Shown piece after piece: positions 1 through 5,989 of a stretch of DNA of 6,102 nucleotides; within the stretch, counting starts at the first letter, position 1; each line of letters opens with the position of its first letter. Below the pieces are notes generated by a model that was not told the DNA's origin, ran no database searches, and saw nothing but the letters and a program-made list of their open reading frames with translations. A program made the translations under genes and the position numbers. The DNA is taken from NCBI GenBank assembly GCA_023428515.1, contig JAEYXI010000083.1, positions 1 through 6,102 of the forward strand. Direction: 5' to 3'. The stretch is from Pseudomonadota bacterium (GTDB taxonomy: Bacteria; Pseudomonadota; Alphaproteobacteria; Rhizobiales; Rhizobiaceae).

Positions 1-522
1 GTCCAGAACGCCGGCATCTACCCTTGGCAGTTGATCGAGAACACGACCCCGGAAGACTGGGACCGCGTAATGGGCGTCAACCTGCGCGGCTCATTCAATG
101 CCGCGCGCGCTGCCCTTGTACCCATGAAAAGCCAGGGTTCGGGTCGGATCCTCTTCACCTCGTCCATCACCGGCCCTCATGTGACGAGCCCCGGTCACGG
201 CCACTATTCGGCGACCAAGGCCGGCATCAACGGCTTCATCCGCGCCGCGGCGCTGGAATTCTCCGGCTACGGCATCACCGTCAACGGCGTCGAACCCGGC
301 AACATCCTGACCGAAGGAGTTCAGGAGCAGCGCGACGCCGCCTTCATCAAAAGCATGGAGGATTCCATCCCGCTCGGCCGCCTAGGCACTCCGCGCGACG
401 TCGCGAACGCCTTCCTGTTCCTCGCCTCGGACGACGCAAGCTACATCACCGGCACCACGATCGTCGTCGATGGCGGGCAGCTCCTGCCGGAGGGAGCCGA
501 CTTCCGCATCCTTCCGCCATGA
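1..522 (+). CDS. Classical short-chain dehydrogenase/reductase (SDR), 5'-truncated by the window edge
   Basis: This is the C-terminal 173 residues of an NAD(P)-dependent oxidoreductase of the FabG-like classical SDR family; the Rossmann glycine motif lies outside the window. The first codons read VQNAGIYPW, which contains the NAG motif after beta-4. Then follow the structural Asn in GVNLRG (fragment residue 27), the catalytic Ser in FTSSITG (about residue 55) and the YSATK active site (Tyr69, Lys73). The PG of VEPGNILTEG and the C-terminal GTTIVVDGGQ segment are typical of the family. A TTG codon at 31 could be mistaken for a start, but the reading frame is open from base 1 and the NAG motif precedes it, so the gene begins upstream. 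Its stop overlaps the start of the acetyltransferase, so the two are probably co-translated. The family assignment is firm; the substrate (a sugar, polyol or other secondary alcohol) cannot be told. Confidence 0.95.
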   Translation, partial: VQNAGIYPWQLIENTTPEDWDRVMGVNLRGSFNAARAALVPMKSQGSGRILFTSSITGPHVTSPGHGHYSATKAGINGFIRAAALEFSGYGITVNGVEPGNILTEGVQEQRDAAFIKSMEDSIPLGRLGTPRDVANAFLFLASDDASYITGTTIVVDGGQLLPEGADFRILPP

Positions 523-1157
523 TCTTCGATCTCGGCGGCGGTTTTGTCCTGCGCCGGGCAACCCGCGACGACCATCCCGCGCTTTGCGCGGTTTGCGTCA
601 AAACCGGCGACGCCGGCGGAGACGCGACTTCGAGGGAGGATGATCCCGAATTGATGGGGCAGATCTATGCCGTGCCTTACCAGGTGCTGGAGCCCGATCT
701 GGCCTTCGTGATCGACGGTCCGAATGGCGTGGCCGGCTATCTCTTCGGCGCGCTTGACACGGCGACCTTCAACGCGCGCCTTGCCTCCGACTGGTATCCG
801 ACGCTCAGGCGGCGCGTCTCAGATCCCGGTGACGATCGGTCCACATGGCAAGGCAGCGACTGGGTGCGCCACGCCATTCATCATCCCGCGCTCGATATGC
901 CGGAGGCGCTCGCCGCCTATCCCTCGCACGGTCACATCGACCTGCTGCCGGAAGCGCGCGGCCAAGGCATCGGCCGCCACTGCATGGCCTTCCTGGAGCA
1001 GCAGCTTGCGGACGCCGGCTCGACCGGCCTCTTCCTGGACGTGCATCCGGAGAATGTCGGCGCGCAGCGCTTTTACGCGGGCCTCGGCTATGCGCCGGTG
1101 CCGATGCTGGCGGTCTCACAGACATCGATGTTTATGGCGAAACGCTTGGCGCCGTGA
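519..1157 (+). CDS. GNAT-family N-acetyltransferase
   Basis: This 212-residue protein transfers an acetyl group from acetyl-CoA to an unidentified acceptor. The GNAT signature is clear: HIDLLPEARGQGIGR (residues 139-153) carries motif A, R/Q-x-x-G-x-G/A, the pyrophosphate-binding loop of acetyl-CoA. LFLDVHPENVGAQRFYAGLGY (about 171-191) is the beta-5/motif B region with the usual N-x-x-A-x-x-F-Y-x-x-x-G-F/Y pattern. The N-terminus FVLRRATRDDHPALCAVC is the normal beta-1/alpha-1 entry. The long insert between residues 80 and 135 and the YPSHGHIDLLPE wording resemble the acetyltransferase-like proteins related to the C-terminal domain of O-GlcNAc hydrolases; that is recalled family resemblance, not a search. 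The ATG is set by the ATGA overlap with the upstream SDR stop, indicating translational coupling. The same frame stays open far upstream, but there it shadows the SDR gene. The GNAT assignment is firm; the substrate is unknown. Confidence 0.93.
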   Translation: MIFDLGGGFVLRRATRDDHPALCAVCVKTGDAGGDATSREDDPELMGQIYAVPYQVLEPDLAFVIDGPNGVAGYLFGALDTATFNARLASDWYPTLRRRVSDPGDDRSTWQGSDWVRHAIHHPALDMPEALAAYPSHGHIDLLPEARGQGIGRHCMAFLEQQLADAGSTGLFLDVHPENVGAQRFYAGLGYAPVPMLAVSQTSMFMAKRLAP

Positions 1158-1161
1158 GCCG

Positions 1162-2937
1162 CTACAAAGGCGTTCGATAAACCGGCGTGTCGAGCCCTTC
1201 GTAGCGCGCCTTGAGTTGCAGCGCCAAGAACTTCGAGAAGAAGCGCGACAGCGCGAGATTGCCGCCCTGGAACCACAGTGCTTCCTGCGCGGTCGGCTTG
1301 TACATGTTGCGCAGCTCGCCATGCCAGGGTCCGGGGTCGTTGCGCATGCCCGAGCCGAGGCCCCAGCACGGGCCGACCGCATCAGCGGTCTCACGATCGA
1401 CGATCTTCGCCACCACCTCGTGCATGGACTGGAAGCCGGTCGACTGGATGATCGCGTCCGCCCGCACTTCCGTACCGTCGGCGAAAAGGATGCCTGATGG
1501 TGTCAGGCGCTCGATCGGAACGCCCGCCTTCACCTTGATCTCGCCGGATATGATCAGCTTCGAAGCACCGACATCGACATAATAGCCGGAGCCGGTGCGG
1601 TAGGCCTTCATCATCAACCCGGTCTCGTCCTCGCCGAAATCGAGGAGGAAGCCCGAAGCTTCGAGACGTTTGTAGAAATCCGCGTCGCGCGCCCGGATTC
1701 GGTCGTAGAGCGCGCGCTGCGCCTCAGGCTGCAGGGCGAAGGGCCTCGCGGCGGCGATCATGTCCGCCCTGTCGACATCTATGCCATCGGCCACAGCCGC
1801 CTCCGAGTAGATGTCGAAGGCCAAGTCCATCAGGGTCTCGGAGCGGACCACGGTGGTCGGCGAGCGCTGAACCATTGTGACGTCGGCGCCGGCCTCCCAG
1901 AGGTCGACCGAGACGTCGTGCCCTGAGCTTGCCGCCCCGATGACGGCGACGCGCTTGCCCCTGTACTTGCTGCCATCGGAATATTGGCTGGAATGCAGGA
2001 TCTCGCCCTTGAAGTCGGCCGCTCCAGGCAGATCCAACAAGCGTGGCGGTCCGTATGCTCCCGTGGCAAAAACGATCTGCGCTGGCCGCAGCGTGACCGG
2101 CTTGCCGTCGCGCACCAGCTCCACGGTCCACAGCTTCGCCGCCGGATCGTAACTTGCCTTGGTGGCCTCCGTGGAACCCCAGTAGTTGAGCTCCATCACC
2201 TTCACATACATCTCCAGCCAGTCGCCCATCTTGTCCTTGGGCGTGAACACCGGCCAATGCGAAGGGAAGGGAATGTAAGGCAGATGGTCGTACCAGACGG
2301 GATCATGCAGCACGAGCGAACGGTAGCGCTTGCGCCAGGAGTCGCCGGCCTTCGCGTTCCTCTCCACGATGACGAAGGGAACGCCGAGCTGCTTCAGCCG
2401 GGCGCCCAGCATGATGCCGCCCTGGCCACCACCGATGATCAGGCAATAGGGCTGGCGGCTGGCGCCAAGCTCGGCCTCCTCGACGGCGCGCAGCTCGGAC
2501 CATGTCTGCCGGTTGCGGTCGGCGCCGTGGCGAACGCCCATCGGCCGGACCGCGCCGGTGGCCTCCTCGAATCCTTTGAGTTCCTGCAGCGTGGTCAGGA
2601 TGGTGCGGCACTTGCCGTCTTCCAGCCGGAACACGCCTTGCCCGCGACCGACTGCGGTCTCGAAATCGAACCAGCCTTCGATCTTGCCGGGCTGACCCGA
2701 CGCGCTGCTCAGCGTGAACTTCGTCGGTGCGGTCTTTGCCAGCGTCGCGTCGAGCATCGCCTTGACGGCTGCCTTGCCCTCCATCGTCTTCACGTTCCAT
2801 GTGAAGGACACCAGGTCGCGCCAGTAGCAGTCCTCCGCGAAGAGCCGCAGGACGGAATCGGCATCGCCTGCTGCGAGGCTGCGGGAGAAGTTGGCAAGCC
2901 AGGCAGAGGCCTCGGCCGCGGGAGCGGTCTGGAGCAT
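1162..2937 (-). CDS. Flavin-containing monooxygenase with N-terminal NTF2/SnoaL-like domain
   Basis: This is a cytosolic NADPH- and FAD-dependent class B monooxygenase of 591 residues, longer than the roughly 350-530 of plain bacterial FMOs because of an added N-terminal domain. Residues about 10-125 look like an NTF2/SnoaL fold (SLAAGDADSVLRLFAEDCYWRD, then alternating strands). A linker with TWSELRAVEEAE leads to the FAD-binding Rossmann motif IIGGGQGG (G169-G174), ending in FVIVERN. The FMO identifying motif follows as F309-x-G-x-x-x-H315-x-x-x-Y319, then the NADPH motif VIGAASSGHD (G334-G339). ATG motifs occur at FATGAYGPP (about 290) and STGF (499-502). The Tyr closing the identifying motif fits FMO/N-hydroxylase types rather than Baeyer-Villiger enzymes, which have Trp there. 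The start has an AGGGA box 6 bases upstream. The regulator gene lies 68 bases upstream on the same strand, so the two are probably one transcript. The substrate is unknown; the neighbouring importer is the best clue. Confidence 0.93.
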   Translation of the reverse strand: MLQTAPAAEASAWLANFSRSLAAGDADSVLRLFAEDCYWRDLVSFTWNVKTMEGKAAVKAMLDATLAKTAPTKFTLSSASGQPGKIEGWFDFETAVGRGQGVFRLEDGKCRTILTTLQELKGFEEATGAVRPMGVRHGADRNRQTWSELRAVEEAELGASRQPYCLIIGGGQGGIMLGARLKQLGVPFVIVERNAKAGDSWRKRYRSLVLHDPVWYDHLPYIPFPSHWPVFTPKDKMGDWLEMYVKVMELNYWGSTEATKASYDPAAKLWTVELVRDGKPVTLRPAQIVFATGAYGPPRLLDLPGAADFKGEILHSSQYSDGSKYRGKRVAVIGAASSGHDVSVDLWEAGADVTMVQRSPTTVVRSETLMDLAFDIYSEAAVADGIDVDRADMIAAARPFALQPEAQRALYDRIRARDADFYKRLEASGFLLDFGEDETGLMMKAYRTGSGYYVDVGASKLIISGEIKVKAGVPIERLTPSGILFADGTEVRADAIIQSTGFQSMHEVVAKIVDRETADAVGPCWGLGSGMRNDPGPWHGELRNMYKPTAQEALWFQGGNLALSRFFSKFLALQLKARYEGLDTPVYRTPL

Positions 2938-2943
2938 GGTTGG

Positions 2944-2948
2944 TCCCT
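2944..2948 (-). promoter_or_regulatory. Ribosome binding site of the monooxygenase
   Basis: On the minus strand AGGGA stands 6 bases before the ATG at 2937. It supports this start over in-frame alternatives. The rest of the 68-base gap up to the regulator stop shows no convincing promoter or terminator; a GGCAG/CTGCC pair around 2963-2977 gives only a 5-bp stem without a T-run. Confidence 0.6.
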
Positions 2949-3005
2949 GTGATCTGTGGGGCGGCAGGTATGCTGCCCGCGAAACTTGAAGTGCCGAACT
3001 CCGCG

Positions 3006-3974
3006 CTAGTCGCCCAGCGGCTCGAGTTCCTTGCCTTTCCTGTGGGTCAGCACGTTGTATTTGATGCGGCGCAGCGTCTCGAGCGCCGGCGCGCCGAGCC
3101 TGTAGCCGGCCGCCACCGAGACGAGGTCGATGATGGCGAGGAAAGCGAAACGCGACGCGGTCGGCTTCATCGTGTCGGGGAATTCGGGGATGTCGACCGT
3201 CAGGCGCACGTCGCAGAGCTTGGCGAGCTCGCTGTCCGGCGCGGTGATGCAGATGGTCCTGGCGCGATAGTGCTTGGCCAGCGCGACCGCCTCGATGACC
3301 TCCTTCGTGCGGCCGGTGGCGGAGATCGCGATGACTAGGTCGTTCGGCTTCAGCGTCGAGGCCGTCATGCGCATGACGTAGGGATCGGAATAGGCCGACA
3401 CCACGACGCCATAGCGGAACAGGCGATACTGCGTCTCCTGCGCCAGGGCCGCTGAGCTGCCGCCGAGGCCGAACACTGCGACCTGATGCGCGCTGGCGAC
3501 GAGTTCGGCAGCCTTGACCACCTCCGCTGGATCGACCTGGCGCTCGACCGTGTTCAGCGCACTGCGGGCCTCTGCGAAAACCGTATTCCAGAGTGGCGAA
3601 GCGTCCTCGGTCGGCACCACGGGCTGGCCGGCGGTCAGGTACATGCGGCCGACGACGACCGACTGGGCGAGCTTCAGTTTGAAATCGCGCACGCCCTCGC
3701 AGCCTATGGCGCGGCAGAAGCGGGTGACTGTGGGCTCACTGACCTCGGCGCGCCGCGCGATCTCCGCATTGGATGCGTCGACCGAGAAGGCGACGTCCGC
3801 GAGCACCGTATCAGCGACGCGGCGCTCAGCCGGCCTGAGTTCCGCGTAGGAATCCTTGATCTGCGAGAGGATGTCGGGGATAGGCTTTCCGTAGCCTGCG
3901 TCGGCCGCGCGCTCGTCGCCGTGGTCCATTGCGAGGGTTCTCCCCATCATGCGGTCCGACTGGATTTCTACCAT
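3006..3974 (-). CDS. RpiR/MurR-family transcriptional regulator (HTH + SIS)
   Basis: This 322-residue DNA-binding regulator has the two-domain RpiR architecture. The N-terminal HTH_6 domain covers about residues 33-108, with the helix-turn-helix in SNAEIARRAEVSEPTVTRFC (68-87) followed by the family-typical AIGCEGVRDFKLKLAQS. The SIS (sugar isomerase) effector domain covers about 145-290, with VFGLGGSSA (167-175) and the phosphate-loop-like AISATGRTKE (216-225). RpiR proteins usually bind phosphorylated sugars or related small molecules and act as repressors or activators of nearby catabolic genes. The family assignment is firm, the effector unknown. The start is uncertain: the ATG at 3974 gives the longest frame, but GGGGAG about 10 bases before the ATG at 3929 (residue 16) makes that start equally or more likely, giving 307 residues. 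The gene sits between the monooxygenase, which it probably precedes in an operon, and the divergent importer, so it likely controls both. Confidence 0.94.
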   Translation of the reverse strand: MVEIQSDRMMGRTLAMDHGDERAADAGYGKPIPDILSQIKDSYAELRPAERRVADTVLADVAFSVDASNAEIARRAEVSEPTVTRFCRAIGCEGVRDFKLKLAQSVVVGRMYLTAGQPVVPTEDASPLWNTVFAEARSALNTVERQVDPAEVVKAAELVASAHQVAVFGLGGSSAALAQETQYRLFRYGVVVSAYSDPYVMRMTASTLKPNDLVIAISATGRTKEVIEAVALAKHYRARTICITAPDSELAKLCDVRLTVDIPEFPDTMKPTASRFAFLAIIDLVSVAAGYRLGAPALETLRRIKYNVLTHRKGKELEPLGD

Positions 3975-4054
3975 CTTCGATCCGCCCGCTTCATCGCAGG
4001 AAGTGCCCGTTCCCCAGCCTTTTTACTGGCGCTACAGCGTTCAATTACAGAGAG

Positions 4055-4081
4055 AATGTAGGAAACTTACACACTTTGCAA
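4055..4081 (-). promoter_or_regulatory. Possible promoter of the regulator-monooxygenase unit
   Basis: Reading leftward, TTGCAA (4076-4081) and TACATT (4055-4060) lie 15 bases apart and resemble weak -35 and -10 boxes; transcription would begin near 4048, about 75 bases before the regulator's longest start. The spacing is shorter than the ideal 17, so this is tentative. The TGTA-N7-TACA palindrome lies across the proposed -10 and spacer, which would suit autorepression. Confidence 0.35.
4057..4071. promoter_or_regulatory. Candidate RpiR operator, TGTA-N7-TACA
   Basis: TGTAGGAAACTTACA is a 15-base imperfect palindrome: TGTA (4057-4060) and TACA (4068-4071) flank seven bases. Its reverse complement is TGTAAGTTTCCTACA, so each half reads TGTA followed by a purine. 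Members of the RpiR family such as HexR bind palindromes of this general TGTA...TACA form. It sits in the divergent region between the RpiR gene and the importer, about 70 bases before the proposed rightward promoter. A further TACA at 4046-4049, again 7 bases from the TGTA, could add a half-site. The binding assignment is inferred from location and form. Confidence 0.5.
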
Positions 4082-4087
4082 GTGCTG

Positions 4088-4110
4088 AAACCGCTTAAAA
4101 CAGCGGCTTT
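4088..4110. repeat. Inverted repeat in the divergent promoter region
   Basis: AAACCGCT (4088-4095) and AGCGG-C-TTT (4102-4110) are complementary apart from one bulged C, around the 6-base loop TAAAAC. Placed between two divergent genes and without a downstream T-run, it is more likely an operator-like element than a terminator. No family-specific protein can be named for it. Confidence 0.4.
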
Positions 4111-4142
4111 GGAAATAGTTTGGTAAGTCGAGATGTGGCGGC

Positions 4143-4170
4143 TTGACTCGTCAAGTAGGATAGTTACAAA
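4143..4170 (+). promoter_or_regulatory. Likely sigma70-type promoter of the importer genes
   Basis: TTGACT (4143-4148, five of six to the -35 consensus) and TACAAA (4165-4170, four of six to the -10) are 16 bases apart. Transcription would start near 4177, leaving a leader of about 55 bases before the ATPase ATG at 4232. The -35 box is embedded in the perfect inverted repeat CTTGAC-TC-GTCAAG (4142-4155), which could be an operator that blocks or recruits polymerase. An earlier in-frame ATG at 4133 would lie upstream of this promoter, which argues against using it. Confidence 0.5.
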
Positions 4171-4178
4171 CTCTACCA

Positions 4179-4198
4179 AGAGGCCGAAAAGAGCCTCT
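4179..4198 (+). promoter_or_regulatory. Stem-loop in the importer mRNA leader
   Basis: AGAGGC (4179-4184) and GCCTCT (4193-4198) form a perfect 6-bp stem around the 8-base loop CGAAAAGA. It would lie at the very 5' end of the transcript from the proposed promoter, about 33 bases before the ATPase start. It might stabilise the mRNA or be chance. No T-run follows, so it is not an intrinsic terminator, and the leader is too short for a known riboswitch. Confidence 0.4.
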
Positions 4199-4231
4199 GC
4201 CAGACGGGAACTTAAGCCAGCGCGAGGGGCG

Positions 4232-5056
4232 ATGGACGCTCACGGCCCACACGATTCGAAGCTCAGCGTGCGCGGCGCGACCAAGGCCTATTCGACAGCC
4301 TCGGGCGATCTGATCGCCATCGATCGCTGCAGCCTGGACGTCAAGGCCGGCGAGATCGTGTCGATCGTCGGTCCGTCGGGCTGCGGAAAGACGACGCTGC
4401 TCTGGTCGATGTCGGGACTGCATCCCTTGAGCGCGGGTGAGGTGCTGCTCGACGGCAAACCGGTGAAAGGACCGAACGCCGAGATCGGCATGGTCTTCCA
4501 GGAGGCCACGCTGCTGCCCTGGCGCAATCTCGATTCGAACATCCGTTTCCCCTTCGAGATCAAGGGCAGCCAGCCGGACGAAGCCTGGATCGCTGAACTG
4601 CTGCACAAGGTCGGCCTTGAAGGGTTCGGCGCACGTTTTCCACGCGAGCTCTCCGGCGGTATGCAGCAGCGCGCCGCCCTCGTGCGCGCACTCTCCTTCA
4701 AGCCTTCCGTGCTCCTGATGGACGAGCCGTTCGGCGCGCTGGACAGCTTCACGCGCGAGGAGATGAACCGGCTGGTCGAGCAGATCTGGCTCGACACCCG
4801 CACCACAATCGTCCTGATCACCCATTCGATCGAGGAGGCGATCTTCCTCTCCGACCGCGTCATCGTCATGAGCGCGCGTCCCGGCCGTGTCGCCAATGAA
4901 TACAAGGTGCCGTTCCCGCGGCCTCGCTCCCTGGAGATCATGTCGACCAAGGAGGTCTTCGACCTCACCAACGCGATCAAGCTGGAGATCGTCGGCGGGC
5001 AGAAGAGCCGCTTCGCGCAGCCTGCATCGGCCGCCATCCAGCCTGCAGCCGAGTGA
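4232..5056 (+). CDS. ABC importer ATP-binding protein, NitT/TauT (SsuB/TauB-like) family
   Basis: This 274-residue ATPase powers the importer from the cytoplasmic face. All nucleotide-binding motifs are intact: Walker A GPSGCGKTT (47-55), Q-loop MVFQEATLLPWRNL (87-100), signature LSGGMQQRAALVRAL (140-154), Walker B VLLMDEPFGALD (160-171) and the H-loop VLITHSIEEA (194-203). The LLPWRNL after the Q-loop and SARPGRV (214-220) are typical of the nitrate/sulfonate/taurine/bicarbonate subfamily. I chose ATG 4232, preceded by GAGGGG (4224-4229), although that box sits close to the codon. The frame is open further up to an ATG at 4133, but those 33 extra residues are basic, have no family counterpart and would precede the likely promoter. 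The permease follows after 7 bases, so the two form one operon. The family is certain; the substrate is not indicated. Confidence 0.95.
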   Translation: MDAHGPHDSKLSVRGATKAYSTASGDLIAIDRCSLDVKAGEIVSIVGPSGCGKTTLLWSMSGLHPLSAGEVLLDGKPVKGPNAEIGMVFQEATLLPWRNLDSNIRFPFEIKGSQPDEAWIAELLHKVGLEGFGARFPRELSGGMQQRAALVRALSFKPSVLLMDEPFGALDSFTREEMNRLVEQIWLDTRTTIVLITHSIEEAIFLSDRVIVMSARPGRVANEYKVPFPRPRSLEIMSTKEVFDLTNAIKLEIVGGQKSRFAQPASAAIQPAAE

Positions 5057-5059
5057 GGG
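5055..5059 (+). promoter_or_regulatory. Permease ribosome binding site overlapping the ATPase stop
   Basis: GAGGG (5055-5059) begins inside the ATPase TGA stop (5054-5056) and stands 4 bases before the permease ATG at 5064. It fixes that start and suggests coupled translation of the two importer subunits. Confidence 0.6.
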
Positions 5060-5063
5060 TATC

Positions 5064-5909
5064 ATGAGCGACGCCGACGCCATCCCCGAATTCAAGCCCA
5101 AGCAGGGCGCCGGTGACGATGTCGGCATCACCAACCTGTCCGCCTTCTCATCCGGCCCGGGCATCAAGTCGATGGCCGAGGTGCTGGCGATCGTCGTCGT
5201 TGCTGTCGTCATAATCGGCGGCGCGGAGCTGCTGCTCGGCCTCTTCGAGGTGCCGCAATACGTGCTGCCGAAACCGAGCGAGATCGCCATGGCGCTCGTC
5301 AGCGACTTCCACCTGATCCTGCCGCATCTCGGCTACACGCTGGTCGAGCTGCTCTCCGGCTTCACCATCGGCGCCGTCGTCGGGCTGGTGATGGCCGCCG
5401 TCATCACCCAGTTCCCGTTCGTCGAGAAGGTGGTGACGCCCTATATCCTGCTTCTCGTCACCACGCCGATGCTGGCGCTGGTGCCGCTGCTCATCCTGCG
5501 CTTCGGCTTCGGCTACACGCCGCGCATCATCGCGGTCGCGCTTGCTGCAGGGCCAATGGTGATGATCAATGCCGCGACCGGCTTCCGGCGCGTCGACCGC
5601 GCCAAGATCGCGCTGGCCCGCTCCTACGGCGCCTCGACCCTTCAGATATTCTGGAAGATACGCGCGCCGATGGCGCTGCCGATGATCCTCGTCGGCCTGA
5701 TGATAGGCTCGATCTTCGGCCTGCTCACCGCGGTTGGGGCCGAGATGGTCGGCGGCGGCTTCGGGCTCGGCAATCGGCTGACCTCCTATTCCTCGATGAT
5801 CCAGATGCCGCAGTTCTTCGCGGTCGTCTTGATCCTCTCCATTCTGGGCATCCTGATCTATGTGCACTTCTTCCTGATCGGGAAGAAGTGGGCGAGCTGG
5901 GAGGCCTGA
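5064..5909 (+). CDS. ABC importer permease, NitT/TauT (SsuC/TauC-like) family
   Basis: This 281-residue inner-membrane protein forms the translocation channel, presumably as a homodimer with two copies of the preceding ATPase. A hydrophilic N-terminal tail of about 36 residues precedes roughly six hydrophobic segments, near residues 38-60, 92-114, 123-146, 152-172, 206-226 and 250-272. VPQYVLPKPSEI (63-74) is the conserved entry segment of the SsuC/TauC family. The cytoplasmic coupling (EAA) loop is ARSYGASTLQIFWKIRAP (185-202) with LP at 205-206, where the Gly189 and the I-x-x-P spacing match the family pattern. Length is normal. The ATG at 5064 is supported by the GAGGG box and by the switch from arginine/serine-rich shadow sequence to a typical permease start. 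An 80-base gap separates it from the binding-protein gene, in the same direction and with no terminator. Confidence 0.95.
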   Translation: MSDADAIPEFKPKQGAGDDVGITNLSAFSSGPGIKSMAEVLAIVVVAVVIIGGAELLLGLFEVPQYVLPKPSEIAMALVSDFHLILPHLGYTLVELLSGFTIGAVVGLVMAAVITQFPFVEKVVTPYILLLVTTPMLALVPLLILRFGFGYTPRIIAVALAAGPMVMINAATGFRRVDRAKIALARSYGASTLQIFWKIRAPMALPMILVGLMIGSIFGLLTAVGAEMVGGGFGLGNRLTSYSSMIQMPQFFAVVLILSILGILIYVHFFLIGKKWASWEA

Positions 5910-5978
5910 CGAATCCCGCCGGTCGGAGGAAATGGCTGGCGGTACCAAGGGAACCAGAAAACCAATCGACCAATCAAT

Positions 5979-5984
5979 GGGGTG
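5979..5984 (+). promoter_or_regulatory. Ribosome binding site of the Tat-signal binding protein
   Basis: GGGGTG (5979-5984) precedes the ATG at 5990, with 7 bases between GGGG and the codon. It supports ATG 5990 over the second in-frame ATG at 5996. The gap 5910-5989 also holds a 7-base tandem repeat, ACCAATC at 5961-5967 and 5969-5975; no terminator is seen, so the importer genes appear to be read together. Confidence 0.55.
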
Positions 5985-5989
5985 ATTCC

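Noticed and set aside
24..518. Open frame running upstream into the acetyltransferase, which would give a 377-residue protein
   Set aside because: It fully overlaps the SDR gene in another frame, is rich in Arg, His and Pro as GC-rich shadows are, and has no family features. The real start is the ATG at 519.
1984..2952. Long open frame on the plus strand opposite the monooxygenase
   Set aside because: It lies antisense to a gene with intact FAD and NADPH motifs, has no recognisable motif of its own, and is expected from high third-position GC.
2963..2977. Possible terminator hairpin between regulator and monooxygenase
   Set aside because: Only a 5-bp GGCAG/CTGCC stem without a T-run; read-through from the regulator to the monooxygenase is more likely.
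4133..4231. N-terminal extension of the ABC ATPase from ATG 4133
   Set aside because: The 33 residues are basic and unlike the family, the region contains a good promoter and a stem-loop, and ATG 4232 gives the normal length.
4151..5290. Long open frame on the minus strand opposite the ABC ATPase and the permease start
   Set aside because: It spans two real genes and their promoter on the other strand and shows only low-complexity charged sequence.
5961..5975. Tandem ACCAATC repeat as a possible attachment site or repeat array start
   Set aside because: Only two 7-base copies, no integrase or other mobile gene nearby; probably chance.
5932..5985. 17-codon small open frame between permease and binding protein, preceded by GGAGGA
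   Set aside because: The GGAGGA box ends one base before the ATG, too close to work well, and the peptide has no recognisable feature. A leader-peptide role is possible but unsupported.
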